Shown here one piece after another: positions 16,524 to 24,429 of a DNA stretch of 64,000 bases (positions within the stretch are counted from its first letter, which is position 1; the number at the start of each line of letters is the position of its first letter). Below the pieces are notes generated by a model. It did no database searches. It saw only the letters and a list, made by a program, of their open reading frames with translations, and was not told the origin of the DNA. A program made the translations under genes and the position numbers. The DNA is from Gordonibacter pamelaeae (lineage in GTDB: Bacteria > Actinomycetota > Coriobacteriia > Coriobacteriales > Eggerthellaceae): the NCBI RefSeq assembly GCF_042665095.1, contig NZ_JBHTBV010000001.1. The stretch is one strand, 5' to 3'.

Positions 16524-16653
16524 CAATGCTGGGATCGAGGCGCAGGTCGGAGGGGGACGGCGTGCTTCGGGGCTCTACCTGGCGCACCTCGTGGACTGCG
16601 CCCTGCATGGTGCACGCCCAAGGCTTCCGTGGCAACTTTTATGGGAGAATTAA
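16513..16653 (+). pseudogene. truncated nucleotidyltransferase-like protein (NTP_transf_5 type)
   Basis: This 46-residue frame starts inside the 3' end of the exporter gene. It reads '...RRASGLYLAHLVDCALHGARPRLPW', which resembles the first residues of the large uncharacterised nucleotidyltransferase-like proteins that often close PqqD/HprK/S26/ABC peptide loci. The normal protein would be about 350-400 residues; here the frame stops after 'QLLWEN' and the infC promoter begins five bases later. It looks like a deletion that removed the rest of this gene and joined the locus to infC. The family call rests on a short match. Confidence 0.5.
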
Positions 16654-16657
16654 CCCC

Positions 16658-16685
16658 TTGCATCTTCTGCTTCCCGTGCTACAAT
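16658..16685 (+). promoter_or_regulatory. infC operon promoter
   Basis: TTGCAT (16658-16663) and TACAAT (16680-16685) are separated by 16 bases. The context 'CCCTTGCAT ... GGCAGGCTGTTT' is shared with the tRNA-Glu promoter near 26188, so it looks like a strong housekeeping promoter. Confidence 0.7.
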
Positions 16686-16689
16686 AGGC

Positions 16690-16866
16690 AGGCTGTTTAC
16701 ACAAGCGAGGGGAAACCCTCCACCTGATTCGGCGCTTCGGCTGCTGATGGGTCGCTCGAATACGGGGCCGCACGCGGCCCGGTCATGAGAATCGAACCCG
16801 TCGCTTTCCGGAGCGGCGGGTTTTTCATTGAAGCGCGCAAGCGCGGAAGAATGGGAGGTGAGCGCG
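16690..16866 (+). promoter_or_regulatory. infC leader with attenuator hairpin
   Basis: A leader of about 180 bases separates the promoter from infC. It contains a GAGGGGAAACCCTC hairpin, a GGGCCGCACGCGGCCC hairpin (about 16766-16781) and finally AACCCGTCGCT (16795-16805) pairing with AGCGGCGGGTT (16812-16822), followed by a T-run to 16825. The last is an intrinsic terminator placed before the ribosome binding site, so the operon is probably controlled by premature termination. L20 binding is the usual effector for such operons in Firmicutes; here the effector is unknown. Confidence 0.65.
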
Positions 16867-17442
16867 ATAGCTGCTCAAGAGCCTCGGCTCAACGAAGAAA
16901 TCACCGTCCGGGAATGCCGTCTGATCGGCTTCGACGGCGAGCAGATGGGCATTTACGTCACGGCGGAGGCCCAGCGCGTCGCGGACAACCAGGGGCTCGA
17001 TCTCGTGGAGATCGCCCCGAACGCCGAACCGCCCGTGTGCCGCATCATGGACTACGGGAAGTTCAAGTACGACCAGGCCATCAAGGCCAAGCAGGCCCGC
17101 AAGAACCAGAGCAAGGTCGAGACGAAGGAAATGAAGTTCCGGCCGAAGATCGATGTGGGCGACTACACGACGAAGAAGAAGCACGTCATGCGCTTCCTCG
17201 ACGCCGGCAACAAGGTGAAGATCACCATCATGTTCCGCGGGCGCGAGATGGCGCACCCGGAGCTGGGCCTCACCATCCTGGAGCGCCTGGCCGACGACCT
17301 GAAGGACGAGGCGGTCATCGAGAACCAGCCGAAGATGGAAGGCCGCAACATGCACATGCTCATCGCCCCCCTGCCCGCAGCGGTGGCGGCGAAGAAGAAA
17401 AAGGAAAACGAGAAGAAGGAAGCTGAAGGGAAGGACGAGTAA
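16867..17442 (+). CDS. infC: translation initiation factor IF-3
   Basis: IF-3 binds the 30S subunit, keeps it free of 50S and discriminates against wrong start codons. The 191-residue product begins 'MAAQEPRLNEEI', carries the N-domain 'RVADNQGLDLVEIAPNAEPPVCRIMDYGKFKYDQ' and the C-domain 'IKVG'-equivalent 'FRPKIDVGDYTTKKKHVMRFLDAGNKVKITIMFRGRE', and ends in a Lys/Glu-rich tail. I place the start at ATA 16867: a perfect GGAGG lies 8 bases before it, and infC genes are known for rare AUU/AUA starts used in self-regulation. GTG 16858 would sit inside that ribosome binding site. The stop overlaps the rpmI start (TAATG). Confidence 0.93.
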   Translation: MAAQEPRLNEEITVRECRLIGFDGEQMGIYVTAEAQRVADNQGLDLVEIAPNAEPPVCRIMDYGKFKYDQAIKAKQARKNQSKVETKEMKFRPKIDVGDYTTKKKHVMRFLDAGNKVKITIMFRGREMAHPELGLTILERLADDLKDEAVIENQPKMEGRNMHMLIAPLPAAVAAKKKKENEKKEAEGKDE

Positions 17443-17639
17443 TGCCCAAGATGAAGACCCATCGCGGCACCGCGAAGCGTTTCCGCGTCACCGGTTCCGG
17501 CAAGATCATGCGCTCGAAGGCCTACAAGAGCCACATCATGACCAAGAAGAGCCAGAAGCGCAAGCGCAACTTCCGCCACGAAACCGAAGTGTCCAAGGCC
17601 GATCAGAAGACCGTCGCGCGCGGTCTCGGCCTTCGCTAG
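17442..17639 (+). CDS. rpmI: 50S ribosomal protein L35
   Basis: This 65-residue basic protein reads 'MPKMKTHRGTAKRFRVTGSGKIMRSKAYKSHI'. It is the standard middle gene of infC-rpmI-rplT and overlaps the infC stop by one base. It is a structural component of the large ribosomal subunit. Confidence 0.97.
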   Translation: MPKMKTHRGTAKRFRVTGSGKIMRSKAYKSHIMTKKSQKRKRNFRHETEVSKADQKTVARGLGLR

Positions 17640-17660
17640 AGAAGGAACAGGTGATAGAAC

Positions 17661-18014
17661 ATGGCTCGTGTCAAGCGTGCAGTCAGCGCCCATAAGAAGC
17701 GTCGTACCGTCCTCAACCGCGCCAAGGGCTACTACGGCGCGAAGTCCCGTTCCTACCGTGCCGCGAAGGAGCAGGTGCAGCACTCCCTCCAGTACATGTA
17801 CCGCGACCGCCGCAACAAGAAGCGCGAGATCCGCCGCCTGTGGATCACCCGCATCAACGCGGCCGCCCGCATCAACGGCATGAGCTACTCGGTGCTCATG
17901 AACGGCCTCAAGAAGGCCGGCGTGCAGCTGGACCGCAAGGTGCTGTCCGACATGGCCGTCAACGACCCCGCGGCGTTCACCGCCATCACCGAGGTCGCCA
18001 AGAAGGCCCTGTAG
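17661..18014 (+). CDS. rplT: 50S ribosomal protein L20
   Basis: This 117-residue protein has the typical start 'MARVKRAVSAHKKRRTVLNRAKGYYGAKSRSYRAAKEQV' and the later 'LWITRINAAARINGMSYSVLMNGLKKAGVQLDRKVLSDMAV'. It binds 23S rRNA early in 50S assembly and in some bacteria represses its own operon through the leader. It is the last gene of the operon, 21 bases after rpmI and followed by an intrinsic terminator. Confidence 0.97.
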   Translation: MARVKRAVSAHKKRRTVLNRAKGYYGAKSRSYRAAKEQVQHSLQYMYRDRRNKKREIRRLWITRINAAARINGMSYSVLMNGLKKAGVQLDRKVLSDMAVNDPAAFTAITEVAKKAL

Positions 18015-18080
18015 CCGCACACGCCCCGACGGCCTGCCGGCCGTCGGAACCGGCTCGGCGCTGCGAACATGCGGCGCTAC

Positions 18081-18120
18081 CGCAAGAAGGCCCCGCACTG
18101 CGGGGCCTTCTTGCGCTTTT
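18081..18120 (+). terminator. intrinsic terminator of the infC operon
   Basis: AAGAAGGCCCCGCA pairs with TGCGGGGCCTTCTT over about 15 bp around a one- to three-base centre, followed by GCGCTTTT. It lies 66 bases after the rplT stop. Confidence 0.85.
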
Positions 18121-18141
18121 GGGGAAACGGGAGGTTTCGGG

Positions 18142-18188
18142 TGTGACAAAGGCGGGTGTGACAAAGGGACGGGGATAATGTCACGCCG
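18142..18188. repeat. REP-like TGTGACAAAGG repeat
   Basis: Two direct copies of GTGTGACAAAGG stand next to each other, followed by GACGGGGATAATGTCAC, whose end is the inverse of GTGAC. The same TTTGTCAC motif is doubled near 755-775. Such 'TGTGACAAAGGGACGG' sequences look like dispersed REP-type repeats; no gene is present. Confidence 0.45.
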
Positions 18189-18221
18189 TGGCCTGCGGGC
18201 CCCGCGGAGGGAGCGGGCGCC

Positions 18222-18599
18222 TTACGCTTCGGCGAGATCCCGGTCGTGGCCATCCTCGTGCTCCCAGCCATCCAGATGGCACAGCTCGTCCACGCCGGTG
18301 AGCGTGCGGGTGAGGTAGGCCTGCACCACTTCGCGTGCGCTTCCGTGCGCGCCGGCTATCACCTCGACGCCTGCGTGGCAGAACACGTTCGCCACATCGT
18401 AGTCGATGGCGCCCACGATGAGCGTGTCCACGCCCATCTCCACGAGCAGCGCCACGAGCTTGGGGGCGGCCAAGCCGGGATTCGGCAGGTTCTGGCATTC
18501 CACGATGATGCCCCGCTCGACCCGGTAACACATGTAGCTGGCGCATTGCCTGAAACGGGGAGCAACTTCCAAGCCTTCGCTGGCTACTGCGATCCTCAT
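18222..18599 (-). CDS. NifX/NafY-type dinitrogenase cofactor-binding domain protein
   Basis: This 125-residue single-domain protein starts 'MRIAVASEGLEVAPRFRQCASYMCYRVERG', the usual opening of the Mo-Fe-cofactor-binding-like fold, and continues 'LVALLVEMGVDTLIVGAIDYDVANVFCHAGVEVIAGAHGSAREVVQAYL'. In nif systems such proteins carry cofactor intermediates; in non-fixing anaerobes the role is unknown. No nif genes are seen nearby. The acidic His/Asp-rich end 'GWEHEDGHDRD' could bind metal. I chose the ATG at 18599, preceded by GAAAGGG; an in-frame upstream Met is also possible. It diverges from the flavoprotein gene. Confidence 0.8.
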   Translation of the reverse strand: MRIAVASEGLEVAPRFRQCASYMCYRVERGIIVECQNLPNPGLAAPKLVALLVEMGVDTLIVGAIDYDVANVFCHAGVEVIAGAHGSAREVVQAYLTRTLTGVDELCHLDGWEHEDGHDRDLAEA

Positions 18600-18699
18600 G
18601 AGCACCCTTTCCATTCGATTGACACCCTTACGATAGCGTGTTTGCCCGATTGCGTGTCCACCCTTTCGCCCAGCGGGGAAAAATAGTAAGCTGAACGAC

Positions 18700-21600
18700 A
18701 TGGATACCTTTGAAGAACCTGTCTATGACGTCATCGTGGTAGGAGCGGGCGTGGCCGGCGCAGCCTGTGCGCGCGAGCTGTCCCGCTACCGTCTTGACGT
18801 AGCCGTGCTCGAGGCCGGCAACGACGTGACCTGCGGGGCGACCCGCGCGAACTCCGGCATCGTGCATGCCGGCTACGATCCGGTGCCCGGCACGCTCAAG
18901 GCGCGCTACAACCGGGAGGGCTCGCGGCTCTTCGCGCAGTGGGCCGACGAGCTGGGCTTCGCCTACCGGCGCAACGGCTCGCTCGTGCTGGCGTTCACCG
19001 ACGAGGAGCTGGCGAGCGTCCGCGCGCTCGTGGCGCGGGCGGCGGACAACGGCGTGGAGGGCGTGCGCGAGCTGGACGCCGCCGCGGTGCGCGCGCTGGA
19101 GCCGGCCGTCGCCCCGTCCGTGAGGGGCGCGCTGCTGGCCGGCACCGGCGCTATCTGCGATCCGTACGAGGTCGCGCTCGCCTGCCTGGAGCAGGCGGCC
19201 GAGCACGGTGCCTGCCTGCGCTTCGGCGAGCGGGTGGTGGGCATCGGGCGGCTGGGGCAGGACGGAGGCGGCGGGCGCGGCCAGGGTGCGCGCTACCTCG
19301 TGACGACGGCGGCGGGCACCCGCCTTGCCTGCCGGGCCGTGGTGAATGCGGCGGGCGTGCATGCCGACGAGCTGAACAATCTGGTGAGCGCCTACAAGCT
19401 GCGCATCGTGCCGCGGAGGGGCGAGTACCTGCTCTACGACACCGACCAGGGGGCCGCGTTCTCCCACACCGTTTTCCAGGCGCCCTCGCGGGCGGGCAAG
19501 GGCGTGCTCGTGACGCCCACCGTGCACGGCAACCTGCTGGTGGGGCCGAATGCGGTGGAGCAGGGGAGCAAGGAAGACGTGTCCACGAGCGCCGAGGGGC
19601 TCGCGTTCGTGCTGGAGGCGGCGCGGCGGACGTGGCCGGAGGCGGGCACACGCGGCGTCATCGCGAACTTCGCGGGGCTGCGCGCCTCGTGCGCGGAGGG
19701 CGATTTCGTCATCGGCCAGCCGGACGATGCGCCGGGCTTCTTCAACGTGGCCTGCTTCGATTCGCCGGGCCTTACCTCGGCGCCCGCCGTGGCCGTGGAC
19801 GTGGCCGCCGGCGTGGCCGAGCTGCTGGGGGCGCCCCTGCGGCGGGACTTCGAGCCGCGCCGACGGCGCGCCGTGCCGTTCTCCCAGATGAGCGAGGAAG
19901 AGCGTGCCCAGGCCATCGCGGCCGACCCGCGTGCCGGGCACGTGGTGTGCCGCTGCTGCCAGGTGACGGAGGCCGAGGTCGTGGCGGCGCTGCGCGGGCC
20001 GGTGCCGGTGCTCTCGCTCGATGCGCTCAAGTGGCGCACGCGCGCCACGATGGGACGGTGCCATGGCGGGTTCTGCTCGCCCGAGATCGCGAGGATCGTT
20101 GCGCGCGAGACGGGCACGGCTCCCGACGCCCTGGACAAGCGGCTGCCGGGCTCGCCGCTCGTGGCAACGGCGCGGCCGGACTATGCCGCGCTGGCGCGGA
20201 TCGAGGACGAAGAGGGGCCCGCAGCCGACGCGCATGCGCCGTCGGGCGCGGCGGGCTGCGGCGCCCGCGCGGCCGAGCCGCTTGCCGATGCCCCTTCTGC
20301 GGCGGGCTCCCTCTACGACGTGGTCGTGGTGGGCGGGGGCGCGGCGGGCATGGCCGCAGCGCGCGCCGCAGCCGATGCCGGCGCGTGCCGGGTGCTTTTG
20401 GTGGACCGCGAGGCGAAGCTGGGCGGCATCCTGAAGCAGTGCGTGCACAACGGATTCGGCCTGCACCGCTTCGGCGAGGAGCTCACCGGGCCGGAGTACG
20501 CCGCGCGCGAGGCCGCGTCGCTCGAAGGACCATCGGCCTCCGTTGGCGGAGGGCCCGGCGGGCAGGACGCGCCCGGCGCCCCGGCCTGCGTGGAAGTGCT
20601 GCGCGGCACGTCGGTGCTTTCGGTGGACGCGGCGCGCGCCGCCGCCGGGGAGCTTGCGGTGCATGCGGTGAGCGGGGCGGGGGCCCACGTGCTGCGCGCC
20701 CGCGCCGTCGTGCTGGCCACGGGTTCGCGCGAGCGCGGCGCCGGCGCGCTCAACCTTGCCGGCAGCCGCCCGTCGGGCGTGTTCTCGGCCGGCAGCGCGC
20801 AGAACTTCATGAACCTGCAGGGATGCCTGCCGGGCCGGCGCGCCGTCATCCTGGGCTCGGGCGATATCGGGCTTATCATGGCGCGCCGCCTGGCGTCGCA
20901 GGGCGCCCAGGTGGAGGGGGTTTACGAGCTGATGCCGCACCCTTCGGGCCTGCGCCGCAACATCGTGCAGTGCCTGGACGACTTCGGCATCCCGCTGCAT
21001 CTCGGCCGCACGGTGGTGCGGCTGGAGGGCGCGGGCCGGCTGGAGGCCGTGCACATCGCCCAGGTCGATCCCGCCACGCTCAAGCCCGTGCCGGGCACCG
21101 AGCGGCGCGTGGCCTGCGACACGCTGCTGCTGTCCGTGGGCCTTATCCCCGAGAACGAGGTGGCGAAGACGGCCGGCGCGGCGCTCGACGCGGTGACGGG
21201 CGGCCCGCGGGTCGACAACCGGTTGGCCACGGGCGTGCCGGGGCTCTTCGCCTGCGGGAACGCGCTGCACGTGCACGACTTGGTGGACCACGCGTCCGAC
21301 GAGGGCGAGGTGGCCGGCGCGGCTGCGGCGGCCTATGCGCGCCGCATTGCCCTCGGCGGGCACGCTGCGGCCGAGAGCGCGCACGGCGATGCGTCGCCGG
21401 CTGCCGCTGCGACGGCCGTTCCCGTGCTGCCGGACGAGGGGGTGCGCTACGTGGTTCCCCAGTCCATCGACCCGGCCACGGGCGCCGACGAGCGCGTGAC
21501 GCTGTCGCTGCGCGTGTCGCGCGCCCTGCGCGAGCCGCGCTTCCTCGTGGAGGGAGTGGCCCCTGACGGGTCGGTGCGCACGGTGAAGAAGGCCAAGACC

Positions 21601-21795
21601 ATGGTGGCGGTGCCGGCCGAGATGGTGCAGATCAAGCTATCGGGCGCCGACGTCGCGGGCCTCTCCTCGCTGCACGTGCGGGTGGAGGGGCGCCCGGACG
21701 GCGCGGCGCCGGCAGCTGCGGCGCGCACGGCGGCCCCGCAGGCCGCACCAGGCGCCGGCGGGCGGCCCGACGTGGCGGGAGGGGGAGCGGAATGA
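18700..21795 (+). CDS. fused GlpA-like and second FAD/NAD oxidoreductase
   Basis: This 1031-residue protein joins two flavoproteins usually encoded by neighbouring genes. Residues 8-375 form a GlpA/L-2-hydroxyglutarate-oxidase-like domain (FAD motif VIVVGAGVAGAACARELS; 'GATRANSGIVHAGYDP'). A BFD-type [2Fe-2S] region follows (CRCCQ near 416, GRCHGGFC near 452). After an Ala-rich linker comes a second dinucleotide domain (VVVVGGGAAGMAAARAAADAG near 541; 'GGILKQCVHNGFGLHRFGEELTGPEY'; NAD motif near 720). It probably oxidises glycerol 3-phosphate or a similar 2-hydroxy compound and passes electrons through the second flavin. The DUF1667 gene overlaps its end, completing the known three-part cluster. 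Confidence 0.88.
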   Translation: MDTFEEPVYDVIVVGAGVAGAACARELSRYRLDVAVLEAGNDVTCGATRANSGIVHAGYDPVPGTLKARYNREGSRLFAQWADELGFAYRRNGSLVLAFTDEELASVRALVARAADNGVEGVRELDAAAVRALEPAVAPSVRGALLAGTGAICDPYEVALACLEQAAEHGACLRFGERVVGIGRLGQDGGGGRGQGARYLVTTAAGTRLACRAVVNAAGVHADELNNLVSAYKLRIVPRRGEYLLYDTDQGAAFSHTVFQAPSRAGKGVLVTPTVHGNLLVGPNAVEQGSKEDVSTSAEGLAFVLEAARRTWPEAGTRGVIANFAGLRASCAEGDFVIGQPDDAPGFFNVACFDSPGLTSAPAVAVDVAAGVAELLGAPLRRDFEPRRRRAVPFSQMSEEERAQAIAADPRAGHVVCRCCQVTEAEVVAALRGPVPVLSLDALKWRTRATMGRCHGGFCSPEIARIVARETGTAPDALDKRLPGSPLVATARPDYAALARIEDEEGPAADAHAPSGAAGCGARAAEPLADAPSAAGSLYDVVVVGGGAAGMAAARAAADAGACRVLLVDREAKLGGILKQCVHNGFGLHRFGEELTGPEYAAREAASLEGPSASVGGGPGGQDAPGAPACVEVLRGTSVLSVDAARAAAGELAVHAVSGAGAHVLRARAVVLATGSRERGAGALNLAGSRPSGVFSAGSAQNFMNLQGCLPGRRAVILGSGDIGLIMARRLASQGAQVEGVYELMPHPSGLRRNIVQCLDDFGIPLHLGRTVVRLEGAGRLEAVHIAQVDPATLKPVPGTERRVACDTLLLSVGLIPENEVAKTAGAALDAVTGGPRVDNRLATGVPGLFACGNALHVHDLVDHASDEGEVAGAAAAAYARRIALGGHAAAESAHGDASPAAAATAVPVLPDEGVRYVVPQSIDPATGADERVTLSLRVSRALREPRFLVEGVAPDGSVRTVKKAKTMVAVPAEMVQIKLSGADVAGLSSLHVRVEGRPDGAAPAAAARTAAPQAAPGAGGRPDVAGGGAE

Positions 21796-22166
21796 TGCAG
21801 CTTGCCACCGAGATAACCACCTTCACCTGCATCTGCTGTCCTTTGGGATGCCAGCTGGAGGCAGCGTTCGACGAGCGGGGCGGCGTGGCCGAGGTGTCCG
21901 GCAACACGTGCGGGCGCGGCGCGGAGTACGCAAAGCGCGAGGCGACGGCGCCCGAGCGCATGGTGACGGCCGTGCTGCCCGTGGAGGGCTGCCTGGAGCC
22001 CGTGAGCGTGAAGACGGCGTCCCCCGTGCCGAAGGCCCGGGTGGCCGACGTGCTTGCCGCCTGCCTGTCCGCGCACCTGGCGGCACCGGTCGCGGCGGGC
22101 GACGTCGTCGTGGCCGACGCGTGCGGCACCGGCGTGGACGTCGTCGCCACGAAGAGCGTACCATAG
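21792..22166 (+). CDS. DUF1667 iron-sulfur-type protein
   Basis: This 124-residue protein has clustered cysteines: 'FTCICCPLGCQLE' near residue 13 and 'GNTCGRGAEYAKRE' near residue 40, followed by 'APERMVTAVLPVEG'. DUF1667 proteins accompany GlpA-like dehydrogenases and their partner oxidoreductases in many anaerobes, as here, where the start overlaps the preceding stop by four bases. Metal or Fe-S binding is inferred from the Cys pattern. Confidence 0.88.
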   Translation: MMQLATEITTFTCICCPLGCQLEAAFDERGGVAEVSGNTCGRGAEYAKREATAPERMVTAVLPVEGCLEPVSVKTASPVPKARVADVLAACLSAHLAAPVAAGDVVVADACGTGVDVVATKSVP

Positions 22167-22243
22167 CGGGGAGGATTGCGAAGGGCTGCCCGGCGCGAGG
22201 GTGCCGGCAGGCGAGGCGAGGTCGAAGGGGCAAGGTGGCCGCC

Positions 22244-22498
22244 ATGGCGGACGAGGACGTGCAGGGGCAGCAGGAGGAAGGGCGCGGCGCCCGCATCGCG
22301 GGGACGGCCATCGTAGCCGTGGGCGTGGTCGTGCTGATATTCGCCGCCGCTGCGGCGGCGTTCTTTCTGCTGGCCGAGCTGCTGCAGGGGGAGTGGTTCC
22401 TTGCCGGCAGCGCGCTCGTCGTGCTGGCGGGCCTCGTGTGGCTGGCCAACCGCCTGGTCCGCGTCGCCGCCAACCAGAACAAGGACCCGCTGGGGTAA
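22244..22498 (+). CDS. small two-helix membrane protein, unknown
   Basis: This 84-residue protein has an acidic N-terminus (MADEDVQGQQEE) and two hydrophobic helices, 'IAGTAIVAVGVVVLIFAAAAAAFFLLAELL' and 'WFLAGSALVVLAGLVWLANRLV'. I chose the ATG at 22244; the longer frame overlaps the DUF1667 gene and has no membrane-protein character. It follows that gene by 77 bases in the same direction. No family is recognised. Confidence 0.6.
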   Translation: MADEDVQGQQEEGRGARIAGTAIVAVGVVVLIFAAAAAAFFLLAELLQGEWFLAGSALVVLAGLVWLANRLVRVAANQNKDPLG

Positions 22499-22555
22499 GG
22501 CCCGCCGGGTCGTTCTCCTCGCCATCAGCCGGCCGAGATCGCGCGTGTCGTGCGG

Positions 22556-22611
22556 GCCGATCCGGCGCATCGGTTCATCCCCGAGGTTGATCTCATGCGC
22601 CGGATCGGCCG
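22556..22611. repeat. 17-bp inverted repeat, possible terminator or REP
   Basis: GGGCCGATCCGGCGCAT and ATGCGCCGGATCGGCC flank about 23 bases. It lies between the convergent small membrane protein and DEAD-box helicase genes (gap 22499-22775), so it may end transcription from both sides. No T-run is seen. Further right, the phrase CTGACGAGGG.GCGC occurs twice as a direct repeat. Confidence 0.5.
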
Positions 22612-22775
22612 CCTTCGGGCGCACTATCCCGGCCGGCTGACGAGGGTGCGCGGTTCCCTTCAGCTGACGAGGGCGCGCAGCCCCTGCCGGCCGACGGAGA
22701 GCACGCTGCTTTGGCCGGCTTGACGACAAGCGCCTGTCTCCGGCCGGCGTGATGCTTTCCGCAGCCCCCGGACCC

Positions 22776-24374
22776 CTAACGCTGCTTCCCGCGGTGCTTT
22801 GCCACGTCGGCGCGGTGGGCGCGGCCGGGCCGCAGGTCGGCGCCGCCGCGGGCGGGCTTCGCCGCCGACGATCCCTTCGCCGCCTGCTGCTTCGGCTGGG
22901 CGGGGCGGCCAGAGGCCCCCTGCGCGGGCTTCCTCGCCGAGGGCTGCGCCTTCGGCTGGCCCTTGCCTGCCTTCGCCGTAGCGCCTGCGGCCGGCTTCTT
23001 CGGGCCTTTCTGGGCGGGACGCTGGCGGTTCGGTTGGGCGCCCGCAACGCCGGCCGGCTTCTTCGCCGCGCGTTTCTTGCCGCCCTGCCCGCGTCCGCCG
23101 GCATCCTGCGCCCCTTCGGCGGCGGCCTCGCGGGCGCGCTCCTTCTTGCGCTCGCGCTTCGCCATCTCTCGCGCTGCCTGGGCTATCTCGGGGTCGGTGC
23201 GCGCGGCTTTGCGCGTGGCGTGGGCGGCGGCCTCGGCCAGCGCCTCCTGCTCGTCGAAGGTGGCTATCTCCATCTCGGGGATCTCGCGCTTGATGAGCTT
23301 CTGGATGTCGCGCAGCGCGTCCTCGGTCTCCGGGCTCACGAACGAGATGGCCCATCCCTCCTCGCCGGCGCGACCCGTGCGGCCGATGCGGTGTACGTAG
23401 TCCTCGGGCACGGTGGGCAGGTCGTAGTTGATCACATGGTCCACGCTCTCCACGTCGATGCCGCGTGCCAGCACGTCGGTGGCCACGAGCACGTCGGTGG
23501 TGCCGCCCATGAAGTTGTCGAGCGCGCGGCGACGCTGGTTTTGGCTGCGGTCGGAGTGGATGGCCTCGGCCGTGTAGCCCGCCTTCTTCAGGCGCCGGCA
23601 CGTGGCGTCGGCGCGGCTGCGGGTGCGCGTGAACACGATGACACGCTCGTGCCCCTTCTCGGCGAGCACGGCCTTCAGCAGGGCCGGCTTGAGCGTCTGC
23701 GGCGCGCGGACGATGAACTGCTCCACCGTGTCGGCCGTCTCGCCCTTGTGCGCGATCTCCACCATGGCCGGGTCGTGCAAAAGCTTCCCCACGCTGCCCA
23801 TGATGGAGCGGTCGATGGTGGCCGAGAACAAAAGCGTCTGCCGGCTGGCGGGCGTCGCCCCGATGATCTTGCGCATGGAGGGCAGAAAGCCCATGTCCAG
23901 CATGCGGTCGGCCTCGTCCAGCACGAGCACCTCCACGTCGCCCAGGCGCGCGGCCCCCTGGTCCATGAGGTCCACGAGGCGCCCGGGCGTGGCGATGAGC
24001 ACGTCGGTGCCGTGCTTGAGCTTCTGGATCTGCGGCTCGTAGGACAGGCCGCCCACCACGGTGGCTATGCGGTGGTGGGTGGACACGGCCACGGCGGCGC
24101 ACACCTCGCCGATCTGCTGCGCCAGCTCGCGCGTGGGCGTGACCACCAGCATGAGCGGCCCTTGGCCTCCCTTCGCGTGCCCGAGGCCGTCGAGCGCGGG
24201 CAGCGAGAACGCGGCCGTCTTGCCCGTGCCGGTCTTGGCGGCCGCGATGAGGTCGCGGCCCTCCAGCACCAGCGGGATGGCCTGCTCCTGCACGGGGGTG
24301 GGCATTTCATAGCCCAGACGCGCCACGGCGTCGAGGACTTTCGGGGACAGCCCCAGCTCGTTGAATTCTGCCAT
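22776..24374 (-). CDS. DEAD-box ATP-dependent RNA helicase
   Basis: The product is 532 residues long. All family motifs are present: Q motif 'MPTPVQEQAIP', motif I AAAKTGTGKT (residues 44-53), Ia PTRELA (80-85), II DEAD (153-156), III SAT (184-186), and motif VI HRIGRTGRAG near 340. After the helicase core (about residue 400) comes a 130-residue basic tail rich in Lys, Ala, Pro and Gln, which probably binds RNA non-specifically. It unwinds RNA duplexes in ribosome assembly or RNA decay. The gene is alone, 55 bases downstream of the glycosyltransferase gene, and may be co-transcribed with it. Confidence 0.95.
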   Translation of the reverse strand: MAEFNELGLSPKVLDAVARLGYEMPTPVQEQAIPLVLEGRDLIAAAKTGTGKTAAFSLPALDGLGHAKGGQGPLMLVVTPTRELAQQIGEVCAAVAVSTHHRIATVVGGLSYEPQIQKLKHGTDVLIATPGRLVDLMDQGAARLGDVEVLVLDEADRMLDMGFLPSMRKIIGATPASRQTLLFSATIDRSIMGSVGKLLHDPAMVEIAHKGETADTVEQFIVRAPQTLKPALLKAVLAEKGHERVIVFTRTRSRADATCRRLKKAGYTAEAIHSDRSQNQRRRALDNFMGGTTDVLVATDVLARGIDVESVDHVINYDLPTVPEDYVHRIGRTGRAGEEGWAISFVSPETEDALRDIQKLIKREIPEMEIATFDEQEALAEAAAHATRKAARTDPEIAQAAREMAKRERKKERAREAAAEGAQDAGGRGQGGKKRAAKKPAGVAGAQPNRQRPAQKGPKKPAAGATAKAGKGQPKAQPSARKPAQGASGRPAQPKQQAAKGSSAAKPARGGADLRPGRAHRADVAKHRGKQR

Positions 24375-24429
24375 AGGTATCGCTTGCGTTCCTTTCGATG
24401 GTCTCGCGCGCGGCGTCGGGCCGGGCGCG

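Noticed and set aside
18628..21384. A 918-codon minus-strand frame opposite the fusion flavoprotein
   Set aside because: Same reason: the plus strand has FAD-, NAD- and Fe-S motifs; the antisense product is low-complexity and His/Arg-rich.
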